DNA of 64,000 bases from DASQZT01 sp963728965 (GCA_963728965.1 CAVSMH010000016.1:1-64000), one strand, 5' to 3'; numbered from the stretch's first letter, positions 44,000 to 52,928 are shown. Numbers and translations are program-made. The notes: generated by a model not told the origin, from the letters alone.

Positions 44000-44779
44000 T
44001 CAGTCGGCCGGACTCAGGGTGAAATCGATTGTCGATCCCGCCCCGGGCGTCGACTCCATCCACATTCGACCGCCATGCCATTCGATGGCCTTCTTGCAGA
44101 ATGCCAGGCCCAGTCCGCTACCGGGGTACTCTTTTCCGTGCAGGCGCTTGAACACCTCGAATATGCGGCCTTGGAACGCCGGATCTATGCCAGGACCGTT
44201 GTCCTGCACGGAGAACACCCAATCGAGATTCACGCGTTTGGACGAAATGTGCACTCGCGGAGAGGGTTTGCCGGAGTATTGGATGGCGTTTCTAATCAGA
44301 TGGTGCAAAACCTTGGCCAGTATTTCGAAGTCACCGCACACCAGCGGCAGTGGGTCATGGGAAATGACTGCGCTCCGTTCCGTTATCTGTTTGTCGGTCG
44401 AGAGGAGCGCCTGGCGAAGGACAGCTTCCATGTCCGTACGGGAGGACTGTCGCTCGCCGGTACCGGTGGCCCAGTAGTCTACTACGTCGGCGAGCAGTGA
44501 CTGCATTCGTGCCGCACCCTCTTGGATGCGCTCGAGGAATACGCCGGCATCGGAATCCAGGCGGCCGATATAGGTCTCGGTCATCAGTTGACTGTATGAG
44601 GCCACGTCCCGGAGTGACTCGCGGAGGTTGTGAGCCGCCATCGAGACAAACTCTTCAAATCCCGCGTTCGCCCGGTCCAGTTGCCTCTGGACCTCGTCGC
44701 ATCTCCGCGTTTCCGCGTCGAGCGCCTTCCGTAAGCGCTCGATTTCGTCTTCCGTGCGGTTTTGGCCAGCGTTGCCCAT
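44000..44779 (-). CDS. Sensor histidine kinase, soluble
   Basis: This 259-residue kinase consists of an N-terminal coiled coil (EDEIERLRKALDAETRRCDE), a HisKA helix with phospho-acceptor His in VSMAAHNLRESLRDV, and a HATPase domain with N box (HHLIRNAIQYSG), G1 (VQDNGPGIDP) and G2 (YPGSGLGLAFCKK). There is no membrane segment or PAS domain. Its kinase core closely resembles the end of the upstream CheB-CheR-kinase fusion (FKRLHGKE versus FKRLHGSE), which suggests tandem duplication. It starts 3 bp after that gene, so it is cotranscribed. Confidence 0.9.
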   Translation of the reverse strand: MGNAGQNRTEDEIERLRKALDAETRRCDEVQRQLDRANAGFEEFVSMAAHNLRESLRDVASYSQLMTETYIGRLDSDAGVFLERIQEGAARMQSLLADVVDYWATGTGERQSSRTDMEAVLRQALLSTDKQITERSAVISHDPLPLVCGDFEILAKVLHHLIRNAIQYSGKPSPRVHISSKRVNLDWVFSVQDNGPGIDPAFQGRIFEVFKRLHGKEYPGSGLGLAFCKKAIEWHGGRMWMESTPGAGSTIDFTLSPAD

Positions 44780-44782
44780 TTC

Positions 44783-47700
44783 TCAGTCCGTGCGCCGCGG
44801 TGCGGCCTTTGGGTGCCGGGCGGAAATTGTGAACTTGAAAGTAGCGCCCCGCCCGCTTTCCGATTCCACCCAGATCCGTCCACCCTGACGCTCGACAATC
44901 TTCTTGCATAGCGCCAGACCAATGCCCGTACCGGGGATTTCGCTTCCATGCAAGCGTTTGAACATGCCGAACACCCGGTCGGTGTCTTGTGGATCGATAC
45001 CGATTCCGTTGTCGCGCACCGCAATCAGCCACTCATTACTGTCTCTCTCCGCCGAGACATGGATTCTCGGTGTTTCCGCGCCCCTGTACTTGATCGAATT
45101 GGAAATGAGGTTCTGGAAAAGCTGCAGCAGCATAATCTCTTCGGCTACCACGGTTGGCAATGGATCGGAACTTACTATGGCGCCGCTTTCCGCGATGGCC
45201 GCGTGGAGGTTCAATAGCGCTTTAGCGAGAACCGCGCAGCAATCGACCGAAGCGAAGCTGTTCTGTTCCCGCTCGGTAATCTCCCAATAGGCAAGGAGCG
45301 CCTTGAGCAGGGCCTCGATCCTCAGTGCCCCCTCCACGGAATAAGAGATGAACTTGTCCGCCTCTCCGCCCAGCTTCCCTGCATATTCGCGCCCCAGAAG
45401 CTCGGTAAAGTTGACGACCATCCGCAGAGGCTCCTGCAAGTCATGCGTGAGTGCAAAGGCGAAATCCTGCAGTTCGGCATTGATCGTCCGGAGCGCATCC
45501 TCAGCCTGCTTGCGGTCCGTTGCGTCCTCGATCGCCAGAAGTATCGTCCGCGCCTGCGCATTCGGATTGAAGATTTCGCTCGCGTTGAGCAGCATTACTT
45601 TCCGGCCGACATGTTCAAAATCGTGTGTCACCTCAAAGTCCCGGAATGTTGAGTGCTCGGGGATAATGTTCTCCAGCAGCTCGCGCAGTTTCGGGATATT
45701 CCATTGTCCGTTCCCGAGGTCGTAGATAAGGCTCTCCTCCGTCTCCTCCCGCGCAGCTTGGAAAGTTTCGTAGAACGCCTTGTTCGCTTTGAGGACCTGC
45801 AGGTTCTGGTTCAGGATCACCAGAGGCTCCCGCACGGTTTCTACAATCGCTTCGGCGAAGTCAAGGCCGCGCTTCGCGGCATCCACGTCGATCAACATCA
45901 GCACGGCGCCGTCGGTTTTGCCATCCGGCCCTACGGATGGGAGGATGCGAAGTGAATACCAGCGGCCGTGCGCGTCGCGGAGATCACGCGGTTGCCGGTT
46001 GCCTCCCTCCATCGCGTCCAACAGCAAACGCCGCAAGTCGGGTAGCTCCATTTGGGGCTGAAGATCGGTTAACGACCGCCCGACATCGGAGGCGATCAGA
46101 TTCAACATAGGTTCAATGGCACGGGTAAAGCGACGAATGCGCAGATCTCGCCCGACCATCACCAGGGGTATACTGATACTCTCGAGAAGGTTGGTCAGAT
46201 CCCGATTGACTTTGCTGAATTCCACGTTGCTGATCTTAAGCTCGTCGTTCAGCGTGTTCAATTCTTCGTTGGCCGATTCCAGCTCTTCCTGCGCGGTTTC
46301 CAGCTCCTCATTGCCCGCCTGCGCCTCTTCGTTCGCTGCCCTAAGCTCTTCCAGGGTGCTCGCATTATCTTGGACGATCGATTGCAGATACTCTTTGGTC
46401 GCCAAAAGCTCGCGCCGCAGCCGGGTGCTCCCTCCGTTGTCCTGTATCGCGGGCTTGTGCATCGCTTTCGGGCCGCCGTTCGGCTTGGCGTCTTCGAACA
46501 GTACCAGGAAATAGCGTTGCTTCGAGGACGAGCCCGTGAACGGGATGACCTTGATGGTGACGTCCACTAGCTGGCCATCGTCCTCAATCCGGAAGCCGTC
46601 TTCTTTGGCTGCGGCGTTCTTTCGTCTGGCAGTTCGGATCGCCTTACCCAGACCAGCGATTAAGCCGTCGCACGCCATTCTCAAAAGGTTCTGAGTCGGC
46701 TCGCCCGGCGAAAGCTCGAGGTAGGGAGCTGTGCGGCCCCGCACCTGAACTATGTTCATCGCATCGTCAGTGATGGCGCCGGGCGGGCCATATTCGGCCA
46801 GCACCAACCGGTCGGCTTCTCTCAGTACGTCCGGCCCCGCCCGGCCCTCGGCAATTCTCTCCCGGAGATCCACCCGGCCTTCGGTGCGGCGGCCTTCGCT
46901 TAGGGGTAGCGCCGGCGTACTCGCGGTTGGCCGCATGCAGTAGATCCTATGGGTCTTGTCCACCTGGTGAAACGACCCGGAATGCGTGCCGACACTTTCC
47001 GATGGACCGAGTACCAGGAAGCCCGTTGGTTTGAGGGCGTATTGCAGGATCGACCACGCCTTGCGTTGTAATACGTCTCCCAGGTAGATCAGTACGTTAC
47101 AGCAACTGATGAGGTCCAGCTTGGAGAAAGGCGGGTCCTGTGCCAGATTGTGCCTGGCAAAAACACATACGTCACGGACGACCTTCGCAACCTGGTACCC
47201 GCGCTGCGTTCGGGTGAAGAATCGTGCCAATCGCTGCGGCGAGACGTGGGCTAACGCTCCGCCCGTGTACGTGCCGGACCGGGCTTTTTCGATGGCCGTT
47301 TCGCTGATATCGGTGGCGAAAATCTCGAACGGAAGGCTCACTTTCGTGTCATCCAGGAATTCCATCAGGCAGATCGCGATCGAATAGGCCTCCTCACCCG
47401 TGGCGCACCCAGGCACCCAGATCCGGATCGGATCCTCGAAGCGTCGATTCTCCGCCAGAGCGGGAAACACCTTCTTCTTCAGTTCCTCGAAGACCGTTGG
47501 TTCCCGGAAGAATGCGGTGACGGTGATCAAACAGTTCTCGCACAACGCGTTTGCTTCCTCCCGATTGTGCTCGAGATCCCGGCTGTAGTCTTCCAACGTT
47601 TCGAACCCGCGGAGCGACATGCGCCGCTTGATGCGTCGCGCGAGGGTGGCGTGCTTGTAGTTCGCGAAGTCCACTCCGCTGGCGATCCGCACCAGGCGGA

Positions 47701-48457
47701 GTATCCTGGCCAGTTCCCCTTCTCCCTGCGGCTCAGTTGCCTCCCGAGGCTCGAGTGGAATCTGAGAATCTCGCGCGATGGCCACCAGTCGGCGCGCGAT
47801 TCCGGCCGGCGGCAACACGAAATCCGCCACGCCGGCGGCGATGGCACTTCTCGGCATGCCGTCATACTTCGCGGTGTGCATTTCCTGAGCGAAGGTGGTG
47901 CCGCCCGCGGCCTTAATCGCCTGGAGGCCCAGCGTCCCATCTGACGCGGTTCCCGACAGAACGACGCCGAAAGCTTTGCTACCACGGTCTGCTGCCAGGG
48001 CGCGGAGAAAAAAGTCGATCGGCATGTTGCGGCCACTCTCTGGCCGGGCAGGGGTCTGAAGGATTCCATCGGAAATGCCCAGATTGCATCGCGGCGGAAT
48101 CACGTAAACATGATTCGCCTCAGCGCGAGTCTCGCCTGTCACTTCAGCGACGGGCATTTCGCTTGCTTTGGAAAGCAACTCCGTCAGATGACTTTCGTGA
48201 CTCGGATCGAGGTGCTGAATCATCACGAATGCCAAGCCGGTATCGGCCGGCAGATGGCTGAGCAGTTCCGTGAATGCCTCCAGTCCGCCGGCGGAAGCCC
48301 CTACGCCGACAATGAGGGGGGACTTACCCCCGGCGCGTTCCTCGGCGACTGGCGCTATTGCGAACGCGTGTGCCTCAGAGGTCGTCCTAACCGGGGTCGT
48401 TCGCCTCTTTACCCAGGCCGAGTCACCTGTCCGACGATTGCCGGCCTTCTTTGCCAC
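44783..48457 (-). CDS. CheB-CheR-PAS-histidine kinase fusion protein
   Basis: This 1224-residue protein has a GTG start. Order of domains: CheB methylesterase (residues ~45-235; catalytic Ser in GASAGGLEAF, His in IQHLDPSHES, Asp in GTASDGTLG); CheR methyltransferase (~245-510; RIWVPGCATGEEAYSIAI); a long coiled coil (~630-730; ELETAQEELESANEELN); PAS domains (~740-970); HisKA (LTHDLQEPLRMV) and HATPase (RDNGIGIDPQ, PGTGIGLALCKK). CheB lacks its receiver domain. The coiled coil carries Glu/Gln pairs that could be methylated, so the protein may tune itself. It is cytoplasmic and lies in the sortase operon. Confidence 0.92.
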   Translation of the reverse strand: MAKKAGNRRTGDSAWVKRRTTPVRTTSEAHAFAIAPVAEERAGGKSPLIVGVGASAGGLEAFTELLSHLPADTGLAFVMIQHLDPSHESHLTELLSKASEMPVAEVTGETRAEANHVYVIPPRCNLGISDGILQTPARPESGRNMPIDFFLRALAADRGSKAFGVVLSGTASDGTLGLQAIKAAGGTTFAQEMHTAKYDGMPRSAIAAGVADFVLPPAGIARRLVAIARDSQIPLEPREATEPQGEGELARILRLVRIASGVDFANYKHATLARRIKRRMSLRGFETLEDYSRDLEHNREEANALCENCLITVTAFFREPTVFEELKKKVFPALAENRRFEDPIRIWVPGCATGEEAYSIAICLMEFLDDTKVSLPFEIFATDISETAIEKARSGTYTGGALAHVSPQRLARFFTRTQRGYQVAKVVRDVCVFARHNLAQDPPFSKLDLISCCNVLIYLGDVLQRKAWSILQYALKPTGFLVLGPSESVGTHSGSFHQVDKTHRIYCMRPTASTPALPLSEGRRTEGRVDLRERIAEGRAGPDVLREADRLVLAEYGPPGAITDDAMNIVQVRGRTAPYLELSPGEPTQNLLRMACDGLIAGLGKAIRTARRKNAAAKEDGFRIEDDGQLVDVTIKVIPFTGSSSKQRYFLVLFEDAKPNGGPKAMHKPAIQDNGGSTRLRRELLATKEYLQSIVQDNASTLEELRAANEEAQAGNEELETAQEELESANEELNTLNDELKISNVEFSKVNRDLTNLLESISIPLVMVGRDLRIRRFTRAIEPMLNLIASDVGRSLTDLQPQMELPDLRRLLLDAMEGGNRQPRDLRDAHGRWYSLRILPSVGPDGKTDGAVLMLIDVDAAKRGLDFAEAIVETVREPLVILNQNLQVLKANKAFYETFQAAREETEESLIYDLGNGQWNIPKLRELLENIIPEHSTFRDFEVTHDFEHVGRKVMLLNASEIFNPNAQARTILLAIEDATDRKQAEDALRTINAELQDFAFALTHDLQEPLRMVVNFTELLGREYAGKLGGEADKFISYSVEGALRIEALLKALLAYWEITEREQNSFASVDCCAVLAKALLNLHAAIAESGAIVSSDPLPTVVAEEIMLLQLFQNLISNSIKYRGAETPRIHVSAERDSNEWLIAVRDNGIGIDPQDTDRVFGMFKRLHGSEIPGTGIGLALCKKIVERQGGRIWVESESGRGATFKFTISARHPKAAPRRTD

Positions 48458-48574
48458 ACACCACCATTGCCTTTCTCAGCCGGAACCAACCGGCGTTATG
48501 ACTGGAACGCGAGCACGCAGCGGCTGGAGCCGGCCAACTGACTGAATTGTAGCGCCGTCTCGATCCATCCGCCG

Positions 48575-49027
48575 TCAGCGGGATTTAGAAGCTGCGAGCA
48601 GAGTCTTGATGATGGTTCCGACCTCCATGAATTGATCCAGACCCGTCGGCTTGGTGATGAATTGAGAAATTCCGAGATCCTTGAGCAAAGCCTCATCTCG
48701 ATGGGACCGGGAGGAACTCCATACGCACACTGGAACGTCGCCGAGGTGTCTGGCGCTTCGGATCTCGCGCAAGATGTCTTGGCCGGTGTACTTGGACAGG
48801 TTCAAGTCCACCAGGATCAGGTTTGGAATTGGCGCATCCGCATAGGCCCCCTGCCTGCAGATAAACGCAAGGGCCTCGCCCCCGTTCAGCAGGTGAACCA
48901 GTTCAAACCGAAGCTCCTGCTTTTTCAGCGCCCGATCGAGAAGAAAGACATCGGAGCGGTTGTCTTCAATGACAAGAATCCGGGCGGCCGGAACAACCGA
49001 AGCGTGTCTCAATTTCCCTTGCTCCAT
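48575..49027 (-). CDS. Stand-alone receiver-domain response regulator
   Basis: This 150-residue single CheY-like domain of the Rcp1 type starts at ATG 49027. The phospho-acceptor Asp is in LILVDLNLSKYTGQD, the acidic pair in VIEDNRSDV, and the Lys in QFITKPTGL. It has no output domain, so it acts by protein contact, perhaps with one of the two kinases encoded downstream. It begins 15 bp after the sortase stop. Confidence 0.93.
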   Translation of the reverse strand: MEQGKLRHASVVPAARILVIEDNRSDVFLLDRALKKQELRFELVHLLNGGEALAFICRQGAYADAPIPNLILVDLNLSKYTGQDILREIRSARHLGDVPVCVWSSSRSHRDEALLKDLGISQFITKPTGLDQFMEVGTIIKTLLAASKSR

Positions 49028-49042
49028 TGTCGCTCGCCTTCA

Positions 49043-49705
49043 TCATTCCACGGTTGACCCTGCCGGCGTCTGCGGCGGCGCCTGCCTGGCTCTTACGACG
49101 AACCGCTTGGGCGCCGGCCCGATATAGTAGAAAGGATAACAGGTCACCAGCGTCAGCACGTTCTCGCCTGACGGAGCGAGTACCCCTACATCGTTCGGCT
49201 CCACCACCCTTAGCGACTCGACTTCGTACTTGAAATTGCCTTTCAGCGTCGAGAATTGAATCTCGTCCTTGATCCTCAGATCCTTCAGCGGGCGAAAGAA
49301 TGTGTCCCGGTGCCCGGCGAGGCCCACGTTGCCGGGCTGCCCCGGCAGCGCCGTTCCGGGAATATGTTCTACCGCGCGCCGAAGAGCGGTCTTGTCGATC
49401 CCTTCGACGACGATTGCGGATAGAAGGAGACGCGGGATCTCAATGCGGCCGATCATACCGTCCATCGCGGCGGCAGGTGCGACCTTGAAGAAAGTGGAGG
49501 ACGCCGTTTGAGGCCCGCTCACGCTTGCCGGGGACTCGACGTGCAGCAGGCGGTCGAGATCGCGGCTCTCACTTCTCTGGAAATTCCAGGCGTCCGCCAG
49601 AGCAAATCCGCAGTAGCCCAGCAACACGACGGCGCACGCGAAGAGCGCACGCCGGACCCACGTCAGCATTTGCCAGAGTGGTTCTCTCGCAACTACAAGC
49701 CTCAT
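49043..49705 (-). CDS. Sortase, class D-like
   Basis: This 220-residue protein has one N-terminal membrane anchor (ALFACAVVLLGYCGFALADAW). The catalytic residues are all present: His in GLAGHRDTFF, Cys in LTLVTCYPF and Arg in PKRFVVRAR. The arrangement IGRIEIPRLLLSAIVVEG and the size fit class D/E sortases, which cut LPxTA-type signals. A matching LPKTA protein is encoded three genes upstream. Its start overlaps the VWFA gene by ATGA. In a diderm the acceptor cannot be a Gram-positive wall, so the attachment target is open. Confidence 0.93.
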   Translation of the reverse strand: MRLVVAREPLWQMLTWVRRALFACAVVLLGYCGFALADAWNFQRSESRDLDRLLHVESPASVSGPQTASSTFFKVAPAAAMDGMIGRIEIPRLLLSAIVVEGIDKTALRRAVEHIPGTALPGQPGNVGLAGHRDTFFRPLKDLRIKDEIQFSTLKGNFKYEVESLRVVEPNDVGVLAPSGENVLTLVTCYPFYYIGPAPKRFVVRARQAPPQTPAGSTVE

Positions 49706-50697
49706 TTGGCACCCTTCTCGCTAAGCCTTGGTTCACCGGCAGCTATGTAGCCGGTGCGCGTACGGACGGACAGTCTGCCATGGCCCTTGGCCCGGGCAAG
49801 TACCCGAATGGTGCGATAAGAACTGTCACGAGCCGGGTTGCTTGGGACATATCCGATGGTGTATTGATGGCGAATGTCCCGGGCGATGCGCTCGCAGATG
49901 GACACTACCTGGCTGAGCTGGTCAGGGAAAAAGGCTTCGCCGCCCGTCTCCCCTGCCAGATGCTTGAGCACCCTCGGGTTCCGGTCCGGATCGTTTCCGT
50001 CGAATATACCTATGGTGTAGATGACGGCGCTGGATTGCCGGGCCAGTTTCATCACTTGGTCCAGGCTGTGCGTGCTCGCATTGTCACCGCCATCACTAAT
50101 GACAATCAGTACTTTCTTATACCGGCTGCCGGCCTGCAATTCCTCTAACGGCCTGGCGATCGCGTCGTAAAGAGCCGTCATGCCTCCGGTAGGTGCGGCC
50201 GCGATCGCGTCTCCCAGTTCGGCGGTGCTATCGGTGAATCTGATCGCGCCTGGCTGGCCCAACGACACCCTCTCGTTGAAGTTGACGACGAACATTTGGT
50301 CTTCCCGATTGCTAGACCGCGCGAAGGCCTTGGCTGCGGCGATCACCTCCACCATTTTCGGCCGCATGCTTGTGCTGTGGTCGACTACCAGTCCCACCGT
50401 GACCGGAATGTCCTCGTTTCTGAAGAGCCGGATGCGTTGTGGCGCGCCGTCCTCATAGACCTCAAAACCCTGTTCGCCCAGATTGGAGACAGAGCTGCCT
50501 TCCCGGTCGGTCACGGTAGCGTGCAACACCACCAGGTCAACGTCCACCTTGATTCGGAAAGGTCCCGCGTCGTGATCTTGCCATTTCGGTGACACCTGCG
50601 GTCCGGCACGCGCAATCAGACCAATCAGGAGAACGGCCGGGACAGCGATGATGGCTCTCGCCGCGCCGCGCTGTCCCGCCCGCGATAGCCTCCTCAT
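49702..50697 (-). CDS. Acidobacterial VWFA-domain protein
   Basis: This protein of about 331 residues has its start set at ATG 50697, preceded by AAGGAGAG. A hydrophobic export signal (AIIAVPAVLLIGLIARAG) is followed by a beta domain (FRIKVDVDLVVLHATVTDREG) and a von Willebrand A domain. The MIDAS metal motif is intact: DHSTSM, Thr in TGGMTALYDAI and Asp in VISDGGDN. This is the TIGR03436-type protein widespread in Acidobacteriota, probably a secreted or anchored adhesion module. It has no sorting signal itself, although it overlaps the sortase gene. Confidence 0.9.
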   Translation of the reverse strand: MRRLSRAGQRGAARAIIAVPAVLLIGLIARAGPQVSPKWQDHDAGPFRIKVDVDLVVLHATVTDREGSSVSNLGEQGFEVYEDGAPQRIRLFRNEDIPVTVGLVVDHSTSMRPKMVEVIAAAKAFARSSNREDQMFVVNFNERVSLGQPGAIRFTDSTAELGDAIAAAPTGGMTALYDAIARPLEELQAGSRYKKVLIVISDGGDNASTHSLDQVMKLARQSSAVIYTIGIFDGNDPDRNPRVLKHLAGETGGEAFFPDQLSQVVSICERIARDIRHQYTIGYVPSNPARDSSYRTIRVLARAKGHGRLSVRTRTGYIAAGEPRLSEKGAK

Positions 50698-50771
50698 ATT
50701 CGCTCTCCTTCTGACCTCGCCCAGTACAGACCGCGACGAGCCAGACCCGCACCGCCAACCGCGCCACACAG

Positions 50772-50987
50772 CTAGCTCTTCGTCTTTCCGGCGAACATCA
50801 TGCCAACCCCACCCAAAATGATCACCGCACTCACAAAGGGTGACACCTTTTCCGCATGCCTGGTTTCAACGCCGACGGACAGGCTACCGGCCTTGAAGCC
50901 TTCCCGCTCGTTGCGAGGAATCGGCACAATCAGCGAAACGATGCCCAGAACCAGCGCCGCGATGCCAATCCAAAACAGAAATCTCAT
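50772..50987 (-). CDS. Small two-helix membrane protein
   Basis: This 71-residue protein starts at ATG 50987 with a GGAG RBS. It has two membrane segments (LFWIGIAALVLGIVSLIVPI and FVSAVIILGGVGMMFAG) flanking a 25-residue polar loop, and a basic C-terminus. It resembles the many tiny uncharacterised inner-membrane proteins of stress operons. It sits between the LPKTA protein and the VWFA protein. Confidence 0.75.
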   Translation of the reverse strand: MRFLFWIGIAALVLGIVSLIVPIPRNEREGFKAGSLSVGVETRHAEKVSPFVSAVIILGGVGMMFAGKTKS

Positions 50988-51054
50988 ATGCTCTCCTCGC
51001 GAGCTTGCCGGATCTTCCTTGGCGATCCGGCCGGCCAGCTTGTGTCGATGGCGA

Positions 51055-51102
51055 CACCACCCCGGCCGCCGGCGCGCCTGAAAGGAGACGCGCCGGGTGG
51101 TG
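51055..51102 (-). terminator. Large hairpin after the LPXTG-type gene
   Basis: CCGGCGCG (51069-51076) and CGCGCCGG (51089-51096) form the stem, and outer CACCACC/GGTGGTG blocks extend it with a bulge. It lies just after the stop of the LPXTG-type gene and 70 bp before the next gene. No T tract is present, so it may reduce rather than stop downstream transcription, giving more substrate than sortase. Confidence 0.5.
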
Positions 51103-51113
51103 GACCAAGCCCC

Positions 51114-51848
51114 TTACAGGACGCGCCTTTGAACCAGTCGGAGGGTCCAGGCTCCGCCCAAAGCCAGGAATCCGAGCAGCGCGATCAGCGGCAGCGGACT
51201 TGCCGTTTTCGGCAACTCGTTGGCCGCCATCTGGGTTGGTTCCTGCGCCGGCGGTGGAGTGACCACCTGGGCGAGTTCCACCTCTTCGCCCGTGGGTTGA
51301 ATCGCCATGACGGGCACCTGCTTCAGTTCCACGACCACCGGCTCGTTTGCCGACTTGATCGGCTCCGCGACTTCCACCGGGATGTCGGCCGGCATGAAGA
51401 GAACGGGCGTGTTGGTCGCCTTGGCCAGTTCCACCGCTTTTGCTTTCGGATAGACGAACTCGTCGCCCCAGTTTTTTCCGGGATAGAACCATGCCCGAAG
51501 CGCCTCCGGCTGACCTGCCGGCCGCTCCCGGAAAGTAACTACGGTCTTGTCAGTTGCCCTGAGGCGATAGTTCGGGATGGCCAGGATGGTGGCGTAGCAC
51601 TGCGTTTCATCCGCGTTGAAGATCTGGACAATGTGGCGGTCGGACTGCGAGTCCAGGATCTTGAACACATAGGTGCCGGCAGGCAGCACCCCCCACCCCT
51701 TGAGGTGGACTCCCGGAATCTCCACAGGCCCGCTGAAAGTCATTGTGGTCTTTCTGTTCCATTCGTCCGCGTTCGCCGCTGGTGAAAAGGCCGCGCCCAT
51801 CAGCGCCATACCAAAGACGGTTGTCGTTACCGCTTTCAAGATACTCAT
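51114..51848 (-). CDS. LPXTG-type sorting-signal protein (LPKTA), presumed sortase substrate
   Basis: This 244-residue protein has a signal peptide (VFGMALMGAAFSPAANA). The mature domain of about 110 residues (TMTFSGPVEIPGVHLKGWG, GTYVFKILDSQSDRHIVQIF) is a beta-rich domain I have no name for. A Pro-rich stretch (VVTPPPAQEPTQ) leads to the C-terminal sorting signal: LPKTA, a hydrophobic segment (LIALLGFLALGGAWTL) and a basic tail (RLVQRRVL). LPxTA matches class D sortase specificity. The start is ATG 51848 with GAGGAG upstream. It is the first gene of the sortase operon. Confidence 0.88.
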   Translation of the reverse strand: MSILKAVTTTVFGMALMGAAFSPAANADEWNRKTTMTFSGPVEIPGVHLKGWGVLPAGTYVFKILDSQSDRHIVQIFNADETQCYATILAIPNYRLRATDKTVVTFRERPAGQPEALRAWFYPGKNWGDEFVYPKAKAVELAKATNTPVLFMPADIPVEVAEPIKSANEPVVVELKQVPVMAIQPTGEEVELAQVVTPPPAQEPTQMAANELPKTASPLPLIALLGFLALGGAWTLRLVQRRVL

Positions 51849-52186
51849 TTACGTTTTTCTCCTCTGTTTTTGAACCCGCGTAAACGGCCCTGCGCTACGC
51901 CGGACAATATCGGCCCGATCCTCGTTGGCAGGCCGCACACGGCAGGCAAGAAGCACTTCGAGGTCCGTCGGCGCGCCACGGCGCGAAGAGCGCACTTACT
52001 ATGCCGCTCCAGGACTGTAGTTATGGCGTTTTGGGCGCCACGCGATGCAACGCCGGAGGCCGCCTCTCATGGCTGCCCTTGCTGCCTGAGTCATCGGCTG
52101 ATGCAGTTGTTGCCGCGCAAACTGCAGGAATTACCACGAAAGACTTCGCCACTTCAGCTAACGCCTGGAAACCCGAGGGCCACGCG
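51849..52186. other. Upstream region of the sortase operon, no gene
   Basis: I see no coding sequence in these 338 bp. On the minus strand a weak TTGTCC-N17-TTTACG pair (about 51885-51913) could be the operon promoter. No sigma-54-type site of the kind seen on the facing genes was found here. Confidence 0.35.
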
Positions 52187-52522
52187 TCACTCGTTGTCCG
52201 GATTCTTCTCTGCGGCCGGCTTCTTAGCCGTCAGCGCGGCGCCGAGCAATACCGCGGCTGGAACTGCCACCCCGAGCGCATACGCCAGCTTGGTCTTGCG
52301 AGCCTTGGGCATACCGGGAGGGATCACGCAAGCATCATGGGAGTGGGCGATGGCCTTTCCGATGCGCATCCCTTTTAAATCGTATGCGAACTGTTTTGTG
52401 CAGTCGAGACACACAACGTATGTCTCGCCATGTGGAGCGCCTTGATCGCCCACGGGAGTAAAGGGCCGCGTGAGATGCCGGTGGGCGCACCGACATAGCA
52501 GATTCCAGACCGTGTCGATCAC
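52187..52522 (-). CDS. Small Cys-rich protein with one C-terminal membrane segment
   Basis: This 111-residue protein has GTG 52522 chosen because GGAGG lies just upstream; the longer frame to 52660 is unsupported. It begins MIDTVWNLLCRCAHRHLTRP and contains a CRC and a CLDC pair that may bind zinc, around YVVCLDCTKQFAYDLKGM. A membrane segment (LAYALGVAVPAAVLLGAAL) and a charged tail follow. Similar short proteins occur in Acidobacteriota, but I know no function. It is transcribed away from the stress genes at 53.7-58 kb. Confidence 0.65.
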   Translation of the reverse strand: MIDTVWNLLCRCAHRHLTRPFTPVGDQGAPHGETYVVCLDCTKQFAYDLKGMRIGKAIAHSHDACVIPPGMPKARKTKLAYALGVAVPAAVLLGAALTAKKPAAEKNPDNE

Positions 52523-52583
52523 GATACCCTCCACTGCCGATGAGGCGCTCCGCGGGGCTTCGGCGGTTCCCGCCTGCGGTGGC

Positions 52584-52928
52584 TCATTCCGGTTCGGTTT
52601 CGCCGGTAAACCCGATCCTTCGAGCTTCCTGACGGATCGCAGGGGAAAACTGCTCCGCAACCACTATGGTCAGAACTTCGCTCCACGGCACAAGGAGGCT
52701 AAACCGCCCCCCGGCGGAATCCTGTTTCCGCTTATTCGCAGTCAATTCGATCCATATGCCCCTGGCGTCGTCGGAATCGAGGACCGTGGCGAAGAGTATG
52801 TGACTTTCGTCAACACCGCGAATCTCCGCCTGCGGATTCTCCTGACGAAGAAACATCTTTAGGCCATGCAGGTTTGCCCACGTTCGCTTGACCACCACCG
52901 CTGTGCTGGCATTCTTGTCTATTTGCAT
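52584..52928 (-). CDS. Hypothetical cytoplasmic protein
   Basis: This 114-residue protein starts at ATG 52928 (MQIDKNASTAVVVKRTW) with AGGTGA six bases upstream; the GTG at 52937 is less likely. It alternates strands and helices (HILFATVLDSDDARGIWIEL, FSLLVPWSEVLTIVVAEQF), suggesting a small alpha/beta fold. No motif is recognised. It lies 60 bp upstream of the Cys-rich membrane protein gene on the same strand. Confidence 0.6.
   Translation of the reverse strand: MQIDKNASTAVVVKRTWANLHGLKMFLRQENPQAEIRGVDESHILFATVLDSDDARGIWIELTANKRKQDSAGGRFSLLVPWSEVLTIVVAEQFSPAIRQEARRIGFTGETEPE

Noticed and set aside
51849..51960. Sigma-54 promoter for the sortase operon
   Set aside because: No GG-N10-GC site with suitable flanks was found on the minus strand, so the sortase operon cannot be added to the proposed regulon.
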